Origin: Pirellulales bacterium
GTDB taxonomy: Bacteria > Planctomycetota > Planctomycetia > Pirellulales > JAEUIK01
DNA length: 47,209 bases
NCBI GenBank assembly: GCA_019745975.1
Contig: JAIESQ010000018.1
Span: 1-47,209, forward strand
Direction of reading: 5' to 3'
Positions 10,331 to 21,811 of this stretch are shown here, piece after piece. The position numbers and the translations under genes are program-made. Positions within the stretch are counted from its first letter, which is position 1. Each line of letters starts with the position of its first letter. Under the pieces are notes generated by a model. The model saw only the letters and a list, made by a program, of their open reading frames with translations, was not told the DNA's origin and ran no database searches.

Positions 10331-12936
10331 AGCGACTCGGCATGACGGCGCTGGCCGCGATCGCCACGCTGGTGATCGGCGGTCTGATGCTCGTGGGGAG
10401 TGTGGAGGCCCAAGACTCGTCGCCCGCGGTGGATCAACCGAGCAAGGCGGCGACCGCGACTGCGACTTCATCTTTGAGTGCGGCGACGCCGACCGACACG
10501 ACCGATCGGACGTTTTTCGAGTTTGGCCGCATTCAATCGCGCGCCGATTGGGTGGCGCCGGTGCTGGTGGCGATTGCGCTAGTGGCGTTCGTCGTCTGGC
10601 TGTATCGCCGCGACGCCGTCGAGCAGGGACTGCCGCTACGCATCTTGCTGACGACGCTGCGCGCGGCAGTCATCGTAGCGCTGGTGGTGATTTGGCTGCA
10701 GCCGCAATGGCGCACCGAGCGCGATGTCACGACGCCGTCGCGCGTGCTGTTGTTGTGCGACACCAGCTTAAGCATGGGGTTAGCCGACGAGCAGTTTCCT
10801 TCATCCCCCGCCGGTCCGCCGCGAGCAGACCAGGTGATCCGCGCCTTGAAAGAAGGCGAACTTCTCGCGCGGTTGCGGGCGACGCACGATGTCGTCGTGG
10901 CCGGCTTCGATCAGCAACTCGCGGCCGTGGCGACGCTCCCTAAGCTGACGGAAGTAGCCGCCAACGATGCCGAAACCGCGACGTCGGCCAGCGCCGCTGG
11001 GGCTGATGCCCAAGGAGCTCTGCCTGGTACGATCGATTGGGCCACGGCCCTGGCCCCGCGCGGCGCCGAGACGCGCCTCGGCCAATCGCTGCGCGATCTG
11101 TTATACGACGAGCGCGCCAACCCGCTGGCCGGCGTAGCGGTGCTCACCGATGGCGGGCAGAATGCTGGCGTGGGGATCGGGCCTGCCATGGCGCTGGCCC
11201 ACGAGCTCGGCATTGCGTTGCATGCGGTGGGTCTCGGCTCCGACCGGCAGCCCACGAACGTCCGTGTCAGCGATCTGGTCGCGCCGGCACGAGCTTTCCC
11301 CGGCGACAGCTACACGGTCACCGGTTACGTGCAAGCGCAAGGCCTGGGTGGACGAACGATTCAGGTTGAGCTCTACTCGCGTCCGCTGGCCGAGGGAGCG
11401 GCGGCCAACCCCAGCGATCCTGGCGCGCTGGCCGCGGCGCAGCAGGTCACCCTGGGCGCCGACGGCGAAGTCGTGTCGGTCAAGTTCGAGCTCACGCCGG
11501 CCGAACCGGGTCGCGAAACGCTGCGACTGCGGATCGCCGCGCCCCCCGACGACAGCAACCCCAACGACAACGAGCAGCAAGTCGATTTGGAGATCGTTTC
11601 GCACAAGACGCGCGTGCTGCTGCTGGCTAGCGGCCCCACCCGCGAATACTGCTTCCTGCACACGCAACTTCATCGCGACCAGAATATGGTCGTCGACATT
11701 CTGTTGCAGACGGCGCAACCAGGCATCTCGCAAGAGGCCAACAAGATTCTGGACGAGTTCCCAGCCACGCGCGAAGAGCTCGACGCCTACGACTGCATCG
11801 TGGCCTTCGATCCCGATTGGCAGCAGCTCGATCGCCAGCAGGTCGAGCTGCTCGAGAAATGGGTCGGCGAACAGGCCGGCGGCTTGATCGTCGTCCCCGG
11901 CCCGGTTTTCGGACAGTCGTGGCCCGAGGGGCCCGCGCTGGCCAAGCTGCGTGATTTGTATCCGGTCGAGTTCGCGCATCGCTTCGCCGCGCTCGAAGCC
12001 ACGCGCTACCAATCGGCCGAACCGTGGGCGCTCGATTTCACGCGCGAGGGGCTGGAAGCCGACTTTTTGTGGCTCGGCGACTCGGCGACGAGCAGCAGCG
12101 CTGCCTGGAGCAGTTTTCCTGGGGTGTATGGTTATTTGTCGGTGCACGGGCCGAAGCCGGGCGCTACCGTGTATGCTCGCTTTTCCGATCCGCGCACGTC
12201 AGTGGGCGGAGAGCTGCCGCCGTTTTTGGTTGGGCAGTTCTACGGCTCAGGGCGGGTGTTCTATCTCGGCAGCGGCGAGCTATGGCGGTTGCGGAGTATC
12301 GACGCTGCGTATTTCGAGCAGGTGTACACGAAGTTAATTCGCCACGTCTCGCAGGGGCGGCTGTTGCGCGGCTCCAGCCGCGGCGTGTTGCTGGTCGAAC
12401 GCGATCGCTACCTCGTCGGTCAGACTGTGGCGGTCCGCGCGCAACTCACCAACGCGCAGCTCGAGCCACTCGTGGCCGACAGCGTGACGCTCGATGTTGG
12501 CCTGGCCGACCAGTCGAATCTGCAGGTCAAGCTGCTGCCCGATCCAACGCGCGCCGGAGCGTTCGCCGGTGAGTTCGTGGTGCGCACCGAGGGTCCCTGC
12601 CGGCTGGAGTTGCTCGTGCCCGACAGCCTCGATGAGCGGCTGACCAAGCGCATTCAGGTTCGCGTGCCCGATCTCGAGCGCGAAAGCCCGCAGCGGAACG
12701 ACACGCTGTTGGGCGAGCTCGCGCGCGAAACAGGGGGCATTTACTATGTCGGCCTGCCGGCAGCGCTGGGGAGCGGAGCGCAGCCAGCGCTGTGGGACGC
12801 GCTCCCGAATCGCAGCCGCACGCTGACGGTGTCGGACATCCCCCGGCCGTTGTGGGATAACGTGTATACGCTGGCATTTTTGTGTGGTTGTTTGAGCCTT
12901 GAATGGCTCGTGCGGCGATTGCGGAAACTCGCTTAG
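10327..12936 (+). CDS. Membrane vWA/glutamine-amidotransferase-like protein
   Basis: 869 aa from the ATG at 10327 (AGGAGG at 10315-10320, spacing 6). It has an N-terminal signal or anchor (about 7-28), two TM segments (about 76-95 and 103-121), then a vWA domain with MIDAS start LLLCDTSLSMG and later acidic site VAVLTDGGQNAG. A beta domain follows (about 310-420), and then a class-I glutamine-amidotransferase-like fold around the segment ending GLIVVPGPVFGQSW. A C-terminal TM segment (VYTLAFLCGCLSLEWLV) ends it. No Cys-His-Glu amidotransferase triad is evident, as is usual for these vWA-linked versions. It is paralogous in plan to the preceding gene. Both MIDAS sites look intact, so metal-dependent binding is plausible. 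Confidence 0.87.
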   Translation: MKRLGMTALAAIATLVIGGLMLVGSVEAQDSSPAVDQPSKAATATATSSLSAATPTDTTDRTFFEFGRIQSRADWVAPVLVAIALVAFVVWLYRRDAVEQGLPLRILLTTLRAAVIVALVVIWLQPQWRTERDVTTPSRVLLLCDTSLSMGLADEQFPSSPAGPPRADQVIRALKEGELLARLRATHDVVVAGFDQQLAAVATLPKLTEVAANDAETATSASAAGADAQGALPGTIDWATALAPRGAETRLGQSLRDLLYDERANPLAGVAVLTDGGQNAGVGIGPAMALAHELGIALHAVGLGSDRQPTNVRVSDLVAPARAFPGDSYTVTGYVQAQGLGGRTIQVELYSRPLAEGAAANPSDPGALAAAQQVTLGADGEVVSVKFELTPAEPGRETLRLRIAAPPDDSNPNDNEQQVDLEIVSHKTRVLLLASGPTREYCFLHTQLHRDQNMVVDILLQTAQPGISQEANKILDEFPATREELDAYDCIVAFDPDWQQLDRQQVELLEKWVGEQAGGLIVVPGPVFGQSWPEGPALAKLRDLYPVEFAHRFAALEATRYQSAEPWALDFTREGLEADFLWLGDSATSSSAAWSSFPGVYGYLSVHGPKPGATVYARFSDPRTSVGGELPPFLVGQFYGSGRVFYLGSGELWRLRSIDAAYFEQVYTKLIRHVSQGRLLRGSSRGVLLVERDRYLVGQTVAVRAQLTNAQLEPLVADSVTLDVGLADQSNLQVKLLPDPTRAGAFAGEFVVRTEGPCRLELLVPDSLDERLTKRIQVRVPDLERESPQRNDTLLGELARETGGIYYVGLPAALGSGAQPALWDALPNRSRTLTVSDIPRPLWDNVYTLAFLCGCLSLEWLVRRLRKLA

Positions 12937-12973
12937 AGCGCCCGTCGTTGGTCTTTGCGGTACAATGACTTAG

Positions 12974-15331
12974 ATGGCCAGTGCAGCGAATAGGAACCTG
13001 CCGGGCAGCTTGCCTGCCGAGGTCACGGCCTTGCTGGTCGCCTTGCGGCGACGAGTGCGGCGCTATTTGTGGACCGCGGGCCTGGCGGCGCTCTTGGCGG
13101 CCGCTGCGGCGGCGTTCTGGGTCAGCCTGGCGCTCGATTGGTTCTTCGAGATGCCGGCCGCACTGCGCTTGCTGGCGGTACTGGCGGCGGCCGGCGCGAT
13201 CGGCTGGGTGGCCTTCGAGTTCTTGTGGCGGCGGGCCCTTGTTTCGCTGTCGGACCGCAGCCTAGCGTTGGTCCTGGAGCGGCAGTTTCCCGGTTTCGGC
13301 GATCGCTTGCTGACGATCGTCGATCCGGCGGTGCGGCCCGATGCAGAGGCTGCCCCGTATGCCGTGGAACTGTTAAGGGCCACGGCCGCCGATACGGCGC
13401 TGGCGGCCCGGCACGTCGATCTGGATCGGGTGTTCAATCCTTGGCCGCTGGTGCGCAGCGTACTGGTCGGCACAGCGCTAGCGGTTTCCGTCGCGGCGCT
13501 AGTGGTCGTGCACCCAGCGATCGCGCACATCTGGATGCGTCGAGCACTATTACTTCAGTCGGACTTGTATCCGCGGCGCACGCGGTTGGCGATCGACGGA
13601 TTCGCAGATGGCCGAGCCAAAGTCGCGCGCGGCAGTTCGTTCAATATCGTCGTCATGGCCGCCACGTCGCATGAAGTGCCAACAACCGTACAGGTGACTT
13701 ACCGCGCGGCCGATGGCTCGCGCCGCCGCCGCTACATGACGCAGGAAGGTCGAGCCGAACGGGGGCGCGACCCGTTCCAGCGCTTTACCTACACGTTCGA
13801 ACAGGTCGACGAGTCGCTGCGCTTCGATGTGATCGGCGGTGACGACCGCATCCGCAACCTGCGCCTCGACGTAGTCGAAGTGCCAACGATCGACGTCGCG
13901 CAAACGGTGCTCGATTGCGAGTTTCCGCCGTACACCGGCCGCGTGTCGCGGGCCCTGCCGGTGACCGGTGTCGTGCAGTTGCCGCGCGGCACGCGGGTGC
14001 GCGTGCGGGCGACGGCCACCAAACCGCTGGTCGAAGCGCGGGTCGCGGGCATCGGCGAGGCCGAAACTGCTCCGATCGCTGGCGGCGACTCGGCGCACAA
14101 GCCGGCAGCGGAGGGCACGAGCAAAGCACCACCCGAGTCCGCGACGTCGGCCCCGTGCGTCATCGCGCCTACGGCGGATGACCCGCGGCGATTGGTGTTC
14201 GACGCCGGCACGCTCGATGCGAACCAGACCGTCATCGTGACTTTGCACGACACCGATGGCATCGAAAGCCGCGAACCGTGGCGGCTCGTGCTCGCCGTGG
14301 TGCCTGACGAAGTTCCGCTGGTTAACGTGCGGTTGCGCGGTATTGGCCCGGCGATCACGCCACAACCGCGGCTTCCGCTGGTTGGCGATGTTCACGACGA
14401 CTACGCGCTGGAGCGCGTCTGGTGGGCCTATGGGATCACAGCCGACAAGCTTGCCGAGCGAGACACTGCTCGGCCGGCGCCTGGCCAAGGTGATCTGACA
14501 GTCGACGACGCCTTGGACGCCAAAGAGCTGGCGCTCGAGCCGGGGCAAACCTTGCTGGTCGAGGTTCGCGCACGCGACAACTGCGCCCTGGCCGGCGGGC
14601 CCAACATCGGCGTTTCCGATCGCTTCAGCCTGGAAGTCGTCACGCCCGACCGCCTGCGGGCGATGCTCGAAGCCCGTGAACTGAACCTGCGGCGACGCTA
14701 CGAACAACTGATCGAAGAGGTGACCGGCACGCGCGACGGACTGGCGCGGCTGGAGCTCGTAACCGAACCGGCGACCAGTCCCACGGCTGAGCGCAAATCG
14801 CCCGCGGAAGGTGCGGCGCCGGCTGCCGACGATGCAGCGCCGGCCACGCGACCCGCTTCGGGCGAAGAGCAACTTTCGGCGAACAAGCTCCGCGTCGAAC
14901 GCGCCATGCAGAACAGTCGCAAGAACGCGGACGAAACCGCGGGCGTGGCCGCTTCGTTCGAAGATCTCCACGACGAATTGGTCAACAATCGCATCGATAC
15001 GCCGGAACTGAAGTCGCGTTTGAAGGAAGGGATTGCCGATCCGCTGCGCGTCGTGGCGACCGTGCAGTTCCCGCTGCTTGATGAGCGGTTGACCGCGCTC
15101 ATCGCGGCGCTGGGCGATCCGGCCAGTGGCCCGCCGGCGTTGCTTGCGGCGCAGCAGCAGCTCGACGTGATCCTGGTCGAGATGCAGCAGGTGCTGGCCA
15201 AGATGATGGAGATCGAAACGTTCAACGAGGTGGTCGATCAATTGCGGGCGATCATCGAGGCACAGCAGAAGCTCAATGAACGGACCAAGGATGCCCGACG
15301 TCGCAAAGTACGCGACTTGCTCGAGGATTAG
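12974..15331 (+). CDS. Large membrane protein with coiled-coil C terminus (DUF4175-like plan)
   Basis: 785 aa. The first 175 residues hold three TM segments (about 32-58, 65-85, 158-180). A long predicted periplasmic region with Ig-like beta stretches follows, then an Ala/Pro-rich linker at about 600-635, then charged helices with coiled-coil character to the end (ending RRRKVRDLLED). N-terminal TM hairpins, beta region and terminal coiled coil resemble the DUF4175/TIGR02302 family of alphaproteobacteria. In that family a Q/G-rich coiled-coil region is part of the same chain, while here it seems to be a separate protein (next gene). The family assignment is from architecture only. It is separated by 37 bp from the upstream gene; a TACAAT hexamer at about 12961 is present without a convincing -35 box. 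Confidence 0.75.
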   Translation: MASAANRNLPGSLPAEVTALLVALRRRVRRYLWTAGLAALLAAAAAAFWVSLALDWFFEMPAALRLLAVLAAAGAIGWVAFEFLWRRALVSLSDRSLALVLERQFPGFGDRLLTIVDPAVRPDAEAAPYAVELLRATAADTALAARHVDLDRVFNPWPLVRSVLVGTALAVSVAALVVVHPAIAHIWMRRALLLQSDLYPRRTRLAIDGFADGRAKVARGSSFNIVVMAATSHEVPTTVQVTYRAADGSRRRRYMTQEGRAERGRDPFQRFTYTFEQVDESLRFDVIGGDDRIRNLRLDVVEVPTIDVAQTVLDCEFPPYTGRVSRALPVTGVVQLPRGTRVRVRATATKPLVEARVAGIGEAETAPIAGGDSAHKPAAEGTSKAPPESATSAPCVIAPTADDPRRLVFDAGTLDANQTVIVTLHDTDGIESREPWRLVLAVVPDEVPLVNVRLRGIGPAITPQPRLPLVGDVHDDYALERVWWAYGITADKLAERDTARPAPGQGDLTVDDALDAKELALEPGQTLLVEVRARDNCALAGGPNIGVSDRFSLEVVTPDRLRAMLEARELNLRRRYEQLIEEVTGTRDGLARLELVTEPATSPTAERKSPAEGAAPAADDAAPATRPASGEEQLSANKLRVERAMQNSRKNADETAGVAASFEDLHDELVNNRIDTPELKSRLKEGIADPLRVVATVQFPLLDERLTALIAALGDPASGPPALLAAQQQLDVILVEMQQVLAKMMEIETFNEVVDQLRAIIEAQQKLNERTKDARRRKVRDLLED

Positions 15332-15358
15332 CCGATCGATTGTCAGGATGCCATCGTC

Positions 15359-17376
<2,018 letters not shown>

Positions 17377-17380
<4 letters not shown>

Positions 17381-18543
17381 CGCTGAACCACTCGCACAAG
17401 CGATGCGGTCGCTGGATCGCCCTGGGCGCTGGGCTTGCAGTCGCCCTGTTGGCATGGGCCCCATCGCCTGCCGGCGCCGACGATGGTTTGATCGACCCGT
17501 TGGCCAAGCAACCGACGTTGGCCGCGCCAGCGCCTACGGTGGTTCGTGAGCTGGCCCTGCAGTGGCTGGAGTTGCAAGGCCCTAGCGACGAAGTTCGCAG
17601 CGCGGCGCTGGCTTTGTGGGCCGACGTGGCCGAAGCCGCCCGGAATGCCCCGGCGGCTGAAGACCATCTCGGCGCTGCCGAAGACCGACGGCCGCCGTCG
17701 CTGGCCGCCAGCATGCTACTGGAGCGTTTGGCGGCCACGTTCGCGCTGGTCGACGAGCGGGCCGCGGCGCTGGTTGATCTTTGCTCGAAGCCGCGGCCAC
17801 TTGCGCCGTTGAACGAGCAGACTTGGCTGTTCGATCCAGAGACACCTTCGCTGGTGAGCAACAACTTGCGCTTGCTCTACGGCCGTTGGTTGGCGCAAGA
17901 AAGCCTGTACGACGAAGCTCGCGGGCAACTAGCTGAACTCGGCCCGCATCTGGTGGTCGATCCGGCGACGCTGTTGTTCTACCAGGGAGTCGTCTTTCAT
18001 CGGCTACTCGAGAAAGAGCCTGGCCTGCGGGCACTGGAGCGGCTCGATCACGACGTGCTCAATCCGCCTGAGCGTTATCGGGCGTTGGCCGGGATTCTCG
18101 TGCAGGACCTGCGCGAGCTGAAAGACGATTCGCTCGATCACATCGCGCGGCGGATGGGAGATATTCGCCGCCGGCTCGGATTGGGTCGCCCTGGGCCTAA
18201 GACGCGCGAAGTCGAAGATGGCGTGATCGCGTCGCTGGACAAAATGATCGAAGAGCTCGAGGAGCAAGCGCGTCAGCAACAGCAGCAGCAACAACAATCG
18301 CAAGGTGGAGGCGGCGCGGCGCCGAGCAGCCCTGCTCCCGACAGCGGCATCTTCGGCGGCAGCGGGCGGGGAGAGACCAACCGCCGCGATTTGGGAAATA
18401 CCGACGGTTGGGGTGAGTTGCCTCCCAAGGAACGGCAAGAGGCGATGCAACAGATCGGCAAGGACTTTCCGGCCCATTACCGCGACGTCGTCGAGCAGTT
18501 TTTCCGCAAGCTCGCTGGCGAGAGCGCCGGCGAAGGAGAATAG
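17377..18543 (+). CDS. Secreted helical protein with poly-Gln tract
   Basis: 388 aa. It begins with a signal peptide (WIALGAGLAVALLAWAPSPAGA, about 13-34). The mature region is alpha-helical, with TPR-like character in EQTWLFDPETPSLVSNNLRL through the following 100 residues. The C-terminal third holds a coiled-coil segment running into a run of eight Gln and a Gly-rich stretch, then a short conserved-looking end (GWGELPPKERQEAMQQIGKD) that resembles the C-terminal helix of several planctomycete secreted proteins. It overlaps the upstream coiled-coil gene by 4 bp and lies 3 bp before the next gene. It is not recognised as an enzyme; a scaffold in the same envelope complex is inferred. Confidence 0.78.
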
Positions 18544-18546
18544 CGT

Positions 18547-19782
18547 GTGACGAGTCTCGTGCTGATTTGCGCGGCGGTGCTCGCCGCCAATCTGGAAGTC
18601 GAGCTGCAGACCGTCGCCGGCGAGTCGCAGCGCGGCGAGCTGGTGGCCATTTCGACCGATGAAATCACCTTGGCCACGACCGATGGCCAGCGCCGCTGGC
18701 CGCTCGTCGACGTGTTGGATATCGCCAGCGCCAAAGCGCCAGCCCCACAGGGCCCCCCGGGAGTGCTGGTGGCGCTGCGTGACGGCTCGCGCGTGCGCGC
18801 AACGAACTATACGACGTCAAGCGATGTGGCCCAGATCGAGTTGGTCGACGGCGCGAAGCTGTCGCTGCCGATCGCCGCGGTGCACTGGGTGCGTTGGGAG
18901 CCGGCGCGAGCCGGCGAGGGCGTGGCGGCCGGCGAGGGCGGCGCCGCCGGGCCAAGTGACAACGACTGGCAGCAATTCGTCGAACGAGCGACCGAGGCCG
19001 ATTTGCTAGTCGTGCGCAAGAAGGACGAAGTCGACTCGGTCGATGGCCAGATCGGCGACGTCGGAGCCGAAACGGTGGCGCTGGCGTTCGACGACGAGCG
19101 ACTCGACGTCAATCGCAAGAAGATCGTCGGCCTAATCTATTATCGAGCCCAAGATGCCGCGCCCGCCGCGCCGCTGGCCAAGTTGCAAACGGCCGACGGC
19201 TCGGTCTGGGCCGCCAAGAACTTGACGCTCGCGGAGGCCGGCTTCGCGCTCGAAACCACGGCGGGCGCAAAGGTTGACGTGCCGGTTGCAGCGCTGGTCC
19301 GCATCGACTTTTCGCAGGGGAAGGTTTTGTATCTCAGCGACCTGGAGTGGGACGCGGCGCAATCGCAGCGCACCCCGTATTTTGGTCCGCCGATGCCGTT
19401 GGATGCGGCCGTCGACCCCTATGCCCCGCAGCGCGATCGCGCCTTCGAGGGAGGCGAGCTGACGCTGGGTCGTAAGACCTTTCGCAAGGGGCTCGCGCTG
19501 CACAGCCGCACCCGGCTGGTGTTTCGGTTGCCCGAGGACTACCGCCGGCTGACAGCGGTCGTGGGGATCGACGATCGGTTGAGCGATCAAGGAAACGTGA
19601 AATTAGAAATCGTGGGGGACGAGAAAACGCTATTGTCGGCTGTCGTCAAAGGTGGCGACCCACCGCTGCCGCTGGAACTGGATGTCAGCGGAGTGCGGCG
19701 TCTGACGATCACGGTCGACTTTGGCGATGCTCAGGACGTGGCCGATCATCTCGACCTGTGCGATTTGAGGATTATCAAATGA
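18547..19782 (+). CDS. NPCBM/NEW2 domain protein
   Basis: 411 aa from a GTG at 18547 (AAGGAG at 18533-18538, spacing 8). A short hydrophobic N terminus (LVLICAAVLAANLEVEL) suggests export. Two SH3-like or PilZ-like beta repeats (about 15-100 and about 145-260) share the pattern 'gelvais.deitla...rrWplvdV.di'. The C-terminal part (about 275-411) is a good match to the NPCBM/NEW2 domain, a carbohydrate-binding-like fold (KTFRKGLALHSRTRLVFRLP, VVGIDDRLSDQGNVKLEIVGD). Such domains bind sugars at the cell surface in planctomycetes and elsewhere. The stop codon overlaps the HtrA start by 4 bp. Confidence 0.87.
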   Translation: MTSLVLICAAVLAANLEVELQTVAGESQRGELVAISTDEITLATTDGQRRWPLVDVLDIASAKAPAPQGPPGVLVALRDGSRVRATNYTTSSDVAQIELVDGAKLSLPIAAVHWVRWEPARAGEGVAAGEGGAAGPSDNDWQQFVERATEADLLVVRKKDEVDSVDGQIGDVGAETVALAFDDERLDVNRKKIVGLIYYRAQDAAPAAPLAKLQTADGSVWAAKNLTLAEAGFALETTAGAKVDVPVAALVRIDFSQGKVLYLSDLEWDAAQSQRTPYFGPPMPLDAAVDPYAPQRDRAFEGGELTLGRKTFRKGLALHSRTRLVFRLPEDYRRLTAVVGIDDRLSDQGNVKLEIVGDEKTLLSAVVKGGDPPLPLELDVSGVRRLTITVDFGDAQDVADHLDLCDLRIIK

Positions 19783-21791
19783 CCGTCCGCCCTGCGAGGC
19801 AATCTTCGTTCACTTGCGTATCGCGCCGTGGTTTGCCACTGGCCGCGCTCGCCGTGGCGTGGCTCGCATCGCCCGCCATGGCGCAGGAACAACCGCTCGA
19901 TCGGGCGGTTCCGGCGACGGTTGCCGAAGCGGAGCGCGCGCGGATCGAGGTGATGCAGAAGGCCAGCCCGGCCGTGATCGCGATCCTCAACGCCGACGGC
20001 GGCGGGGGTGGTTCGGGCGTGATCATTTCGGCCGACGGCTATGCGCTGACGAACTTCCACGTCTCGAGCGGGGCCGGCCTGTCGATGAAATGCGGTCTGC
20101 CCGACGGCACGCTCTCCGATGCCGTGATCGTTGGCATCGATCCGACGGGAGACGTGGCCTTGATCAAACTCCTCTCGCGCGCCGAATATCCGGCGGCCGT
20201 GATGGGCGATAGCGACAGCGTGCAGGTCGGCGATTGGGCGTTTGCGATGGGCAATCCGTTCTTGCTGGCGACCGACTTCACCCCCACGACGACCTACGGC
20301 ATCATCTCGGGCATCCATCGGTATCAGTATCCCTCGGGCACGATCCTCGAATACGCCGACTGCCTGCAGACCGACGCGTCGATCAACCCTGGCAACTCGG
20401 GAGGCCCGCTGTTTAACGCGCGCGGCGAGTTGATTGGCATCAACGGCCGCGGCTCGTTCGAGAAACGCGGACGGGTGAACGTGGGCGTGGCCTACGCGAT
20501 CTCGATCAATCAGATCAAGAACTTTCTGGGGCATCTGAAGAGCGGCCGGGTCGTCGACCACGCCACGCTCGGGGCGCGCTTGTCGACGAATCTCGATGGC
20601 CGCGTGATCGTCGTCGACGTGCTGGAAGATTCCGACGCGTACCGGCGCGGATTGCGCTATGGCGACGAAGTGGTGAGCTTCGCCGGCCGACCGATCGCCT
20701 CGGTCAATGCCTTCAAGAACGTGCTGGGGATTTTCCCTCAAGGTTGGCGTGTGCCGCTGGTGTATCGCCGCGGCGACGCCACCGAGCGGATTCTGGTCCG
20801 ACTTGAAGGAGTGCATCGCACCGGCGAGCTTTGGGAAAAGGTCGCTTCGACGCTCGCCGATCCCGAAGCCAAGCCAGCCGCTGAACCGGGCGAGCACCAG
20901 CACGAAGAGGACAAGCCGGCGGAGGAAACGCCCCCGGACGAGGCCGCTCCCGCGGATCGCCCGGCGAACGAAGCACCCGACGACGCCAAGCCCGAAGAGA
21001 ACCAGCCACAGGGTGAAAAGCCCGCCGATGCGCAGCCTGATGAGAATAAGCCTGAAGGCGCCGATCCGGCGGACAAGAATCCACCGGGCGAAAAGCCGAG
21101 TCGGGCTCGTCCGCTGCCTGGCCGTCCGCGGTTGCAGCGCATGGGGCGGCCGAAGCCGCCGATGGCCGCGATCGCGCGGCAGCACTACGAAGGGCGCGTT
21201 GGTTACGCCAACTACTGGTTCAATCGGCAGCATCAAGAGCGATTGCGCAAAGCGCTAGTGGCCAGCGGTGACTTCACTCCGCTGCGGGGACTTTGGACAC
21301 TCAAAGGTGATCTGGCGCCGCATGGCGATGCCGAGTTCAAGCTCGATGACAAGCAAACGCAAGCCGTCTTGCCCGGCGGCCCGCTGCGGCTGTTGGCGAC
21401 CGACGACTTCACGAGCTTGCTGGACCCGGTCGACAGCGGTGGATTACTCGTGGCATTGCACCTGTGGCGGCAGATGCTCGTCTCGGGCTTCGAGAGCTTC
21501 GACGAGGTGCACTACCTCGGCACGGCGCCGCTCGATGGCCACAAGGGCTTGTTCGACGTGCTGGTCGCCACGCACCGCGGCGTCGAGTGCCACTTTTACT
21601 TCGACAGCGAGGACGGGCGGCTGGCAGCACTCGAGATGTACGCGGACGATGCCGCCGACCCCTGCGAATTGTACTTCGGCGAGCTTGTCGAGGTCGCTGG
21701 CCGACTTTGTCCCAGCCGGATCGAAGCGCGGTATGCGGGCGAAGTGTACGGCGTGTTCAAGTTCTCGCACATAGAGTTATTGGGTCCGTAA
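19779..21791 (+). CDS. HtrA/DegP-like serine protease with PDZ domain, intact triad
   Basis: 670 aa from ATG 19779, preferred over the GTG at 19758 because it overlaps the upstream stop by 4 bp and leaves a normal signal peptide (GLPLAALAVAWLASPAMAQ). The trypsin-like domain spans about 55-250 with the full triad: His94 (ALTNFHV), Asp125 (DPTGDVALIKL) and Ser207 (NPGNSGGPL). A PDZ domain lies at about 260-345. A long Glu/Pro/Asp/Lys-rich linker follows (about 365-445), then a separate folded C-terminal domain (about 470-670) that I do not recognise. It probably acts in the periplasm in protein quality control or processing. The next two genes encode related proteins that have lost the triad. 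Confidence 0.92.
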   Translation: MTVRPARQSSFTCVSRRGLPLAALAVAWLASPAMAQEQPLDRAVPATVAEAERARIEVMQKASPAVIAILNADGGGGGSGVIISADGYALTNFHVSSGAGLSMKCGLPDGTLSDAVIVGIDPTGDVALIKLLSRAEYPAAVMGDSDSVQVGDWAFAMGNPFLLATDFTPTTTYGIISGIHRYQYPSGTILEYADCLQTDASINPGNSGGPLFNARGELIGINGRGSFEKRGRVNVGVAYAISINQIKNFLGHLKSGRVVDHATLGARLSTNLDGRVIVVDVLEDSDAYRRGLRYGDEVVSFAGRPIASVNAFKNVLGIFPQGWRVPLVYRRGDATERILVRLEGVHRTGELWEKVASTLADPEAKPAAEPGEHQHEEDKPAEETPPDEAAPADRPANEAPDDAKPEENQPQGEKPADAQPDENKPEGADPADKNPPGEKPSRARPLPGRPRLQRMGRPKPPMAAIARQHYEGRVGYANYWFNRQHQERLRKALVASGDFTPLRGLWTLKGDLAPHGDAEFKLDDKQTQAVLPGGPLRLLATDDFTSLLDPVDSGGLLVALHLWRQMLVSGFESFDEVHYLGTAPLDGHKGLFDVLVATHRGVECHFYFDSEDGRLAALEMYADDAADPCELYFGELVEVAGRLCPSRIEARYAGEVYGVFKFSHIELLGP

Positions 21792-21811
21792 GCAATCGAC
21801 AGAGTGTTCTG

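Noticed and set aside
12940-12973. Internal promoter before the large membrane protein gene (TACAAT)
   Set aside because: No -35 element at proper spacing. The 37-bp gap fits continued transcription of the train.
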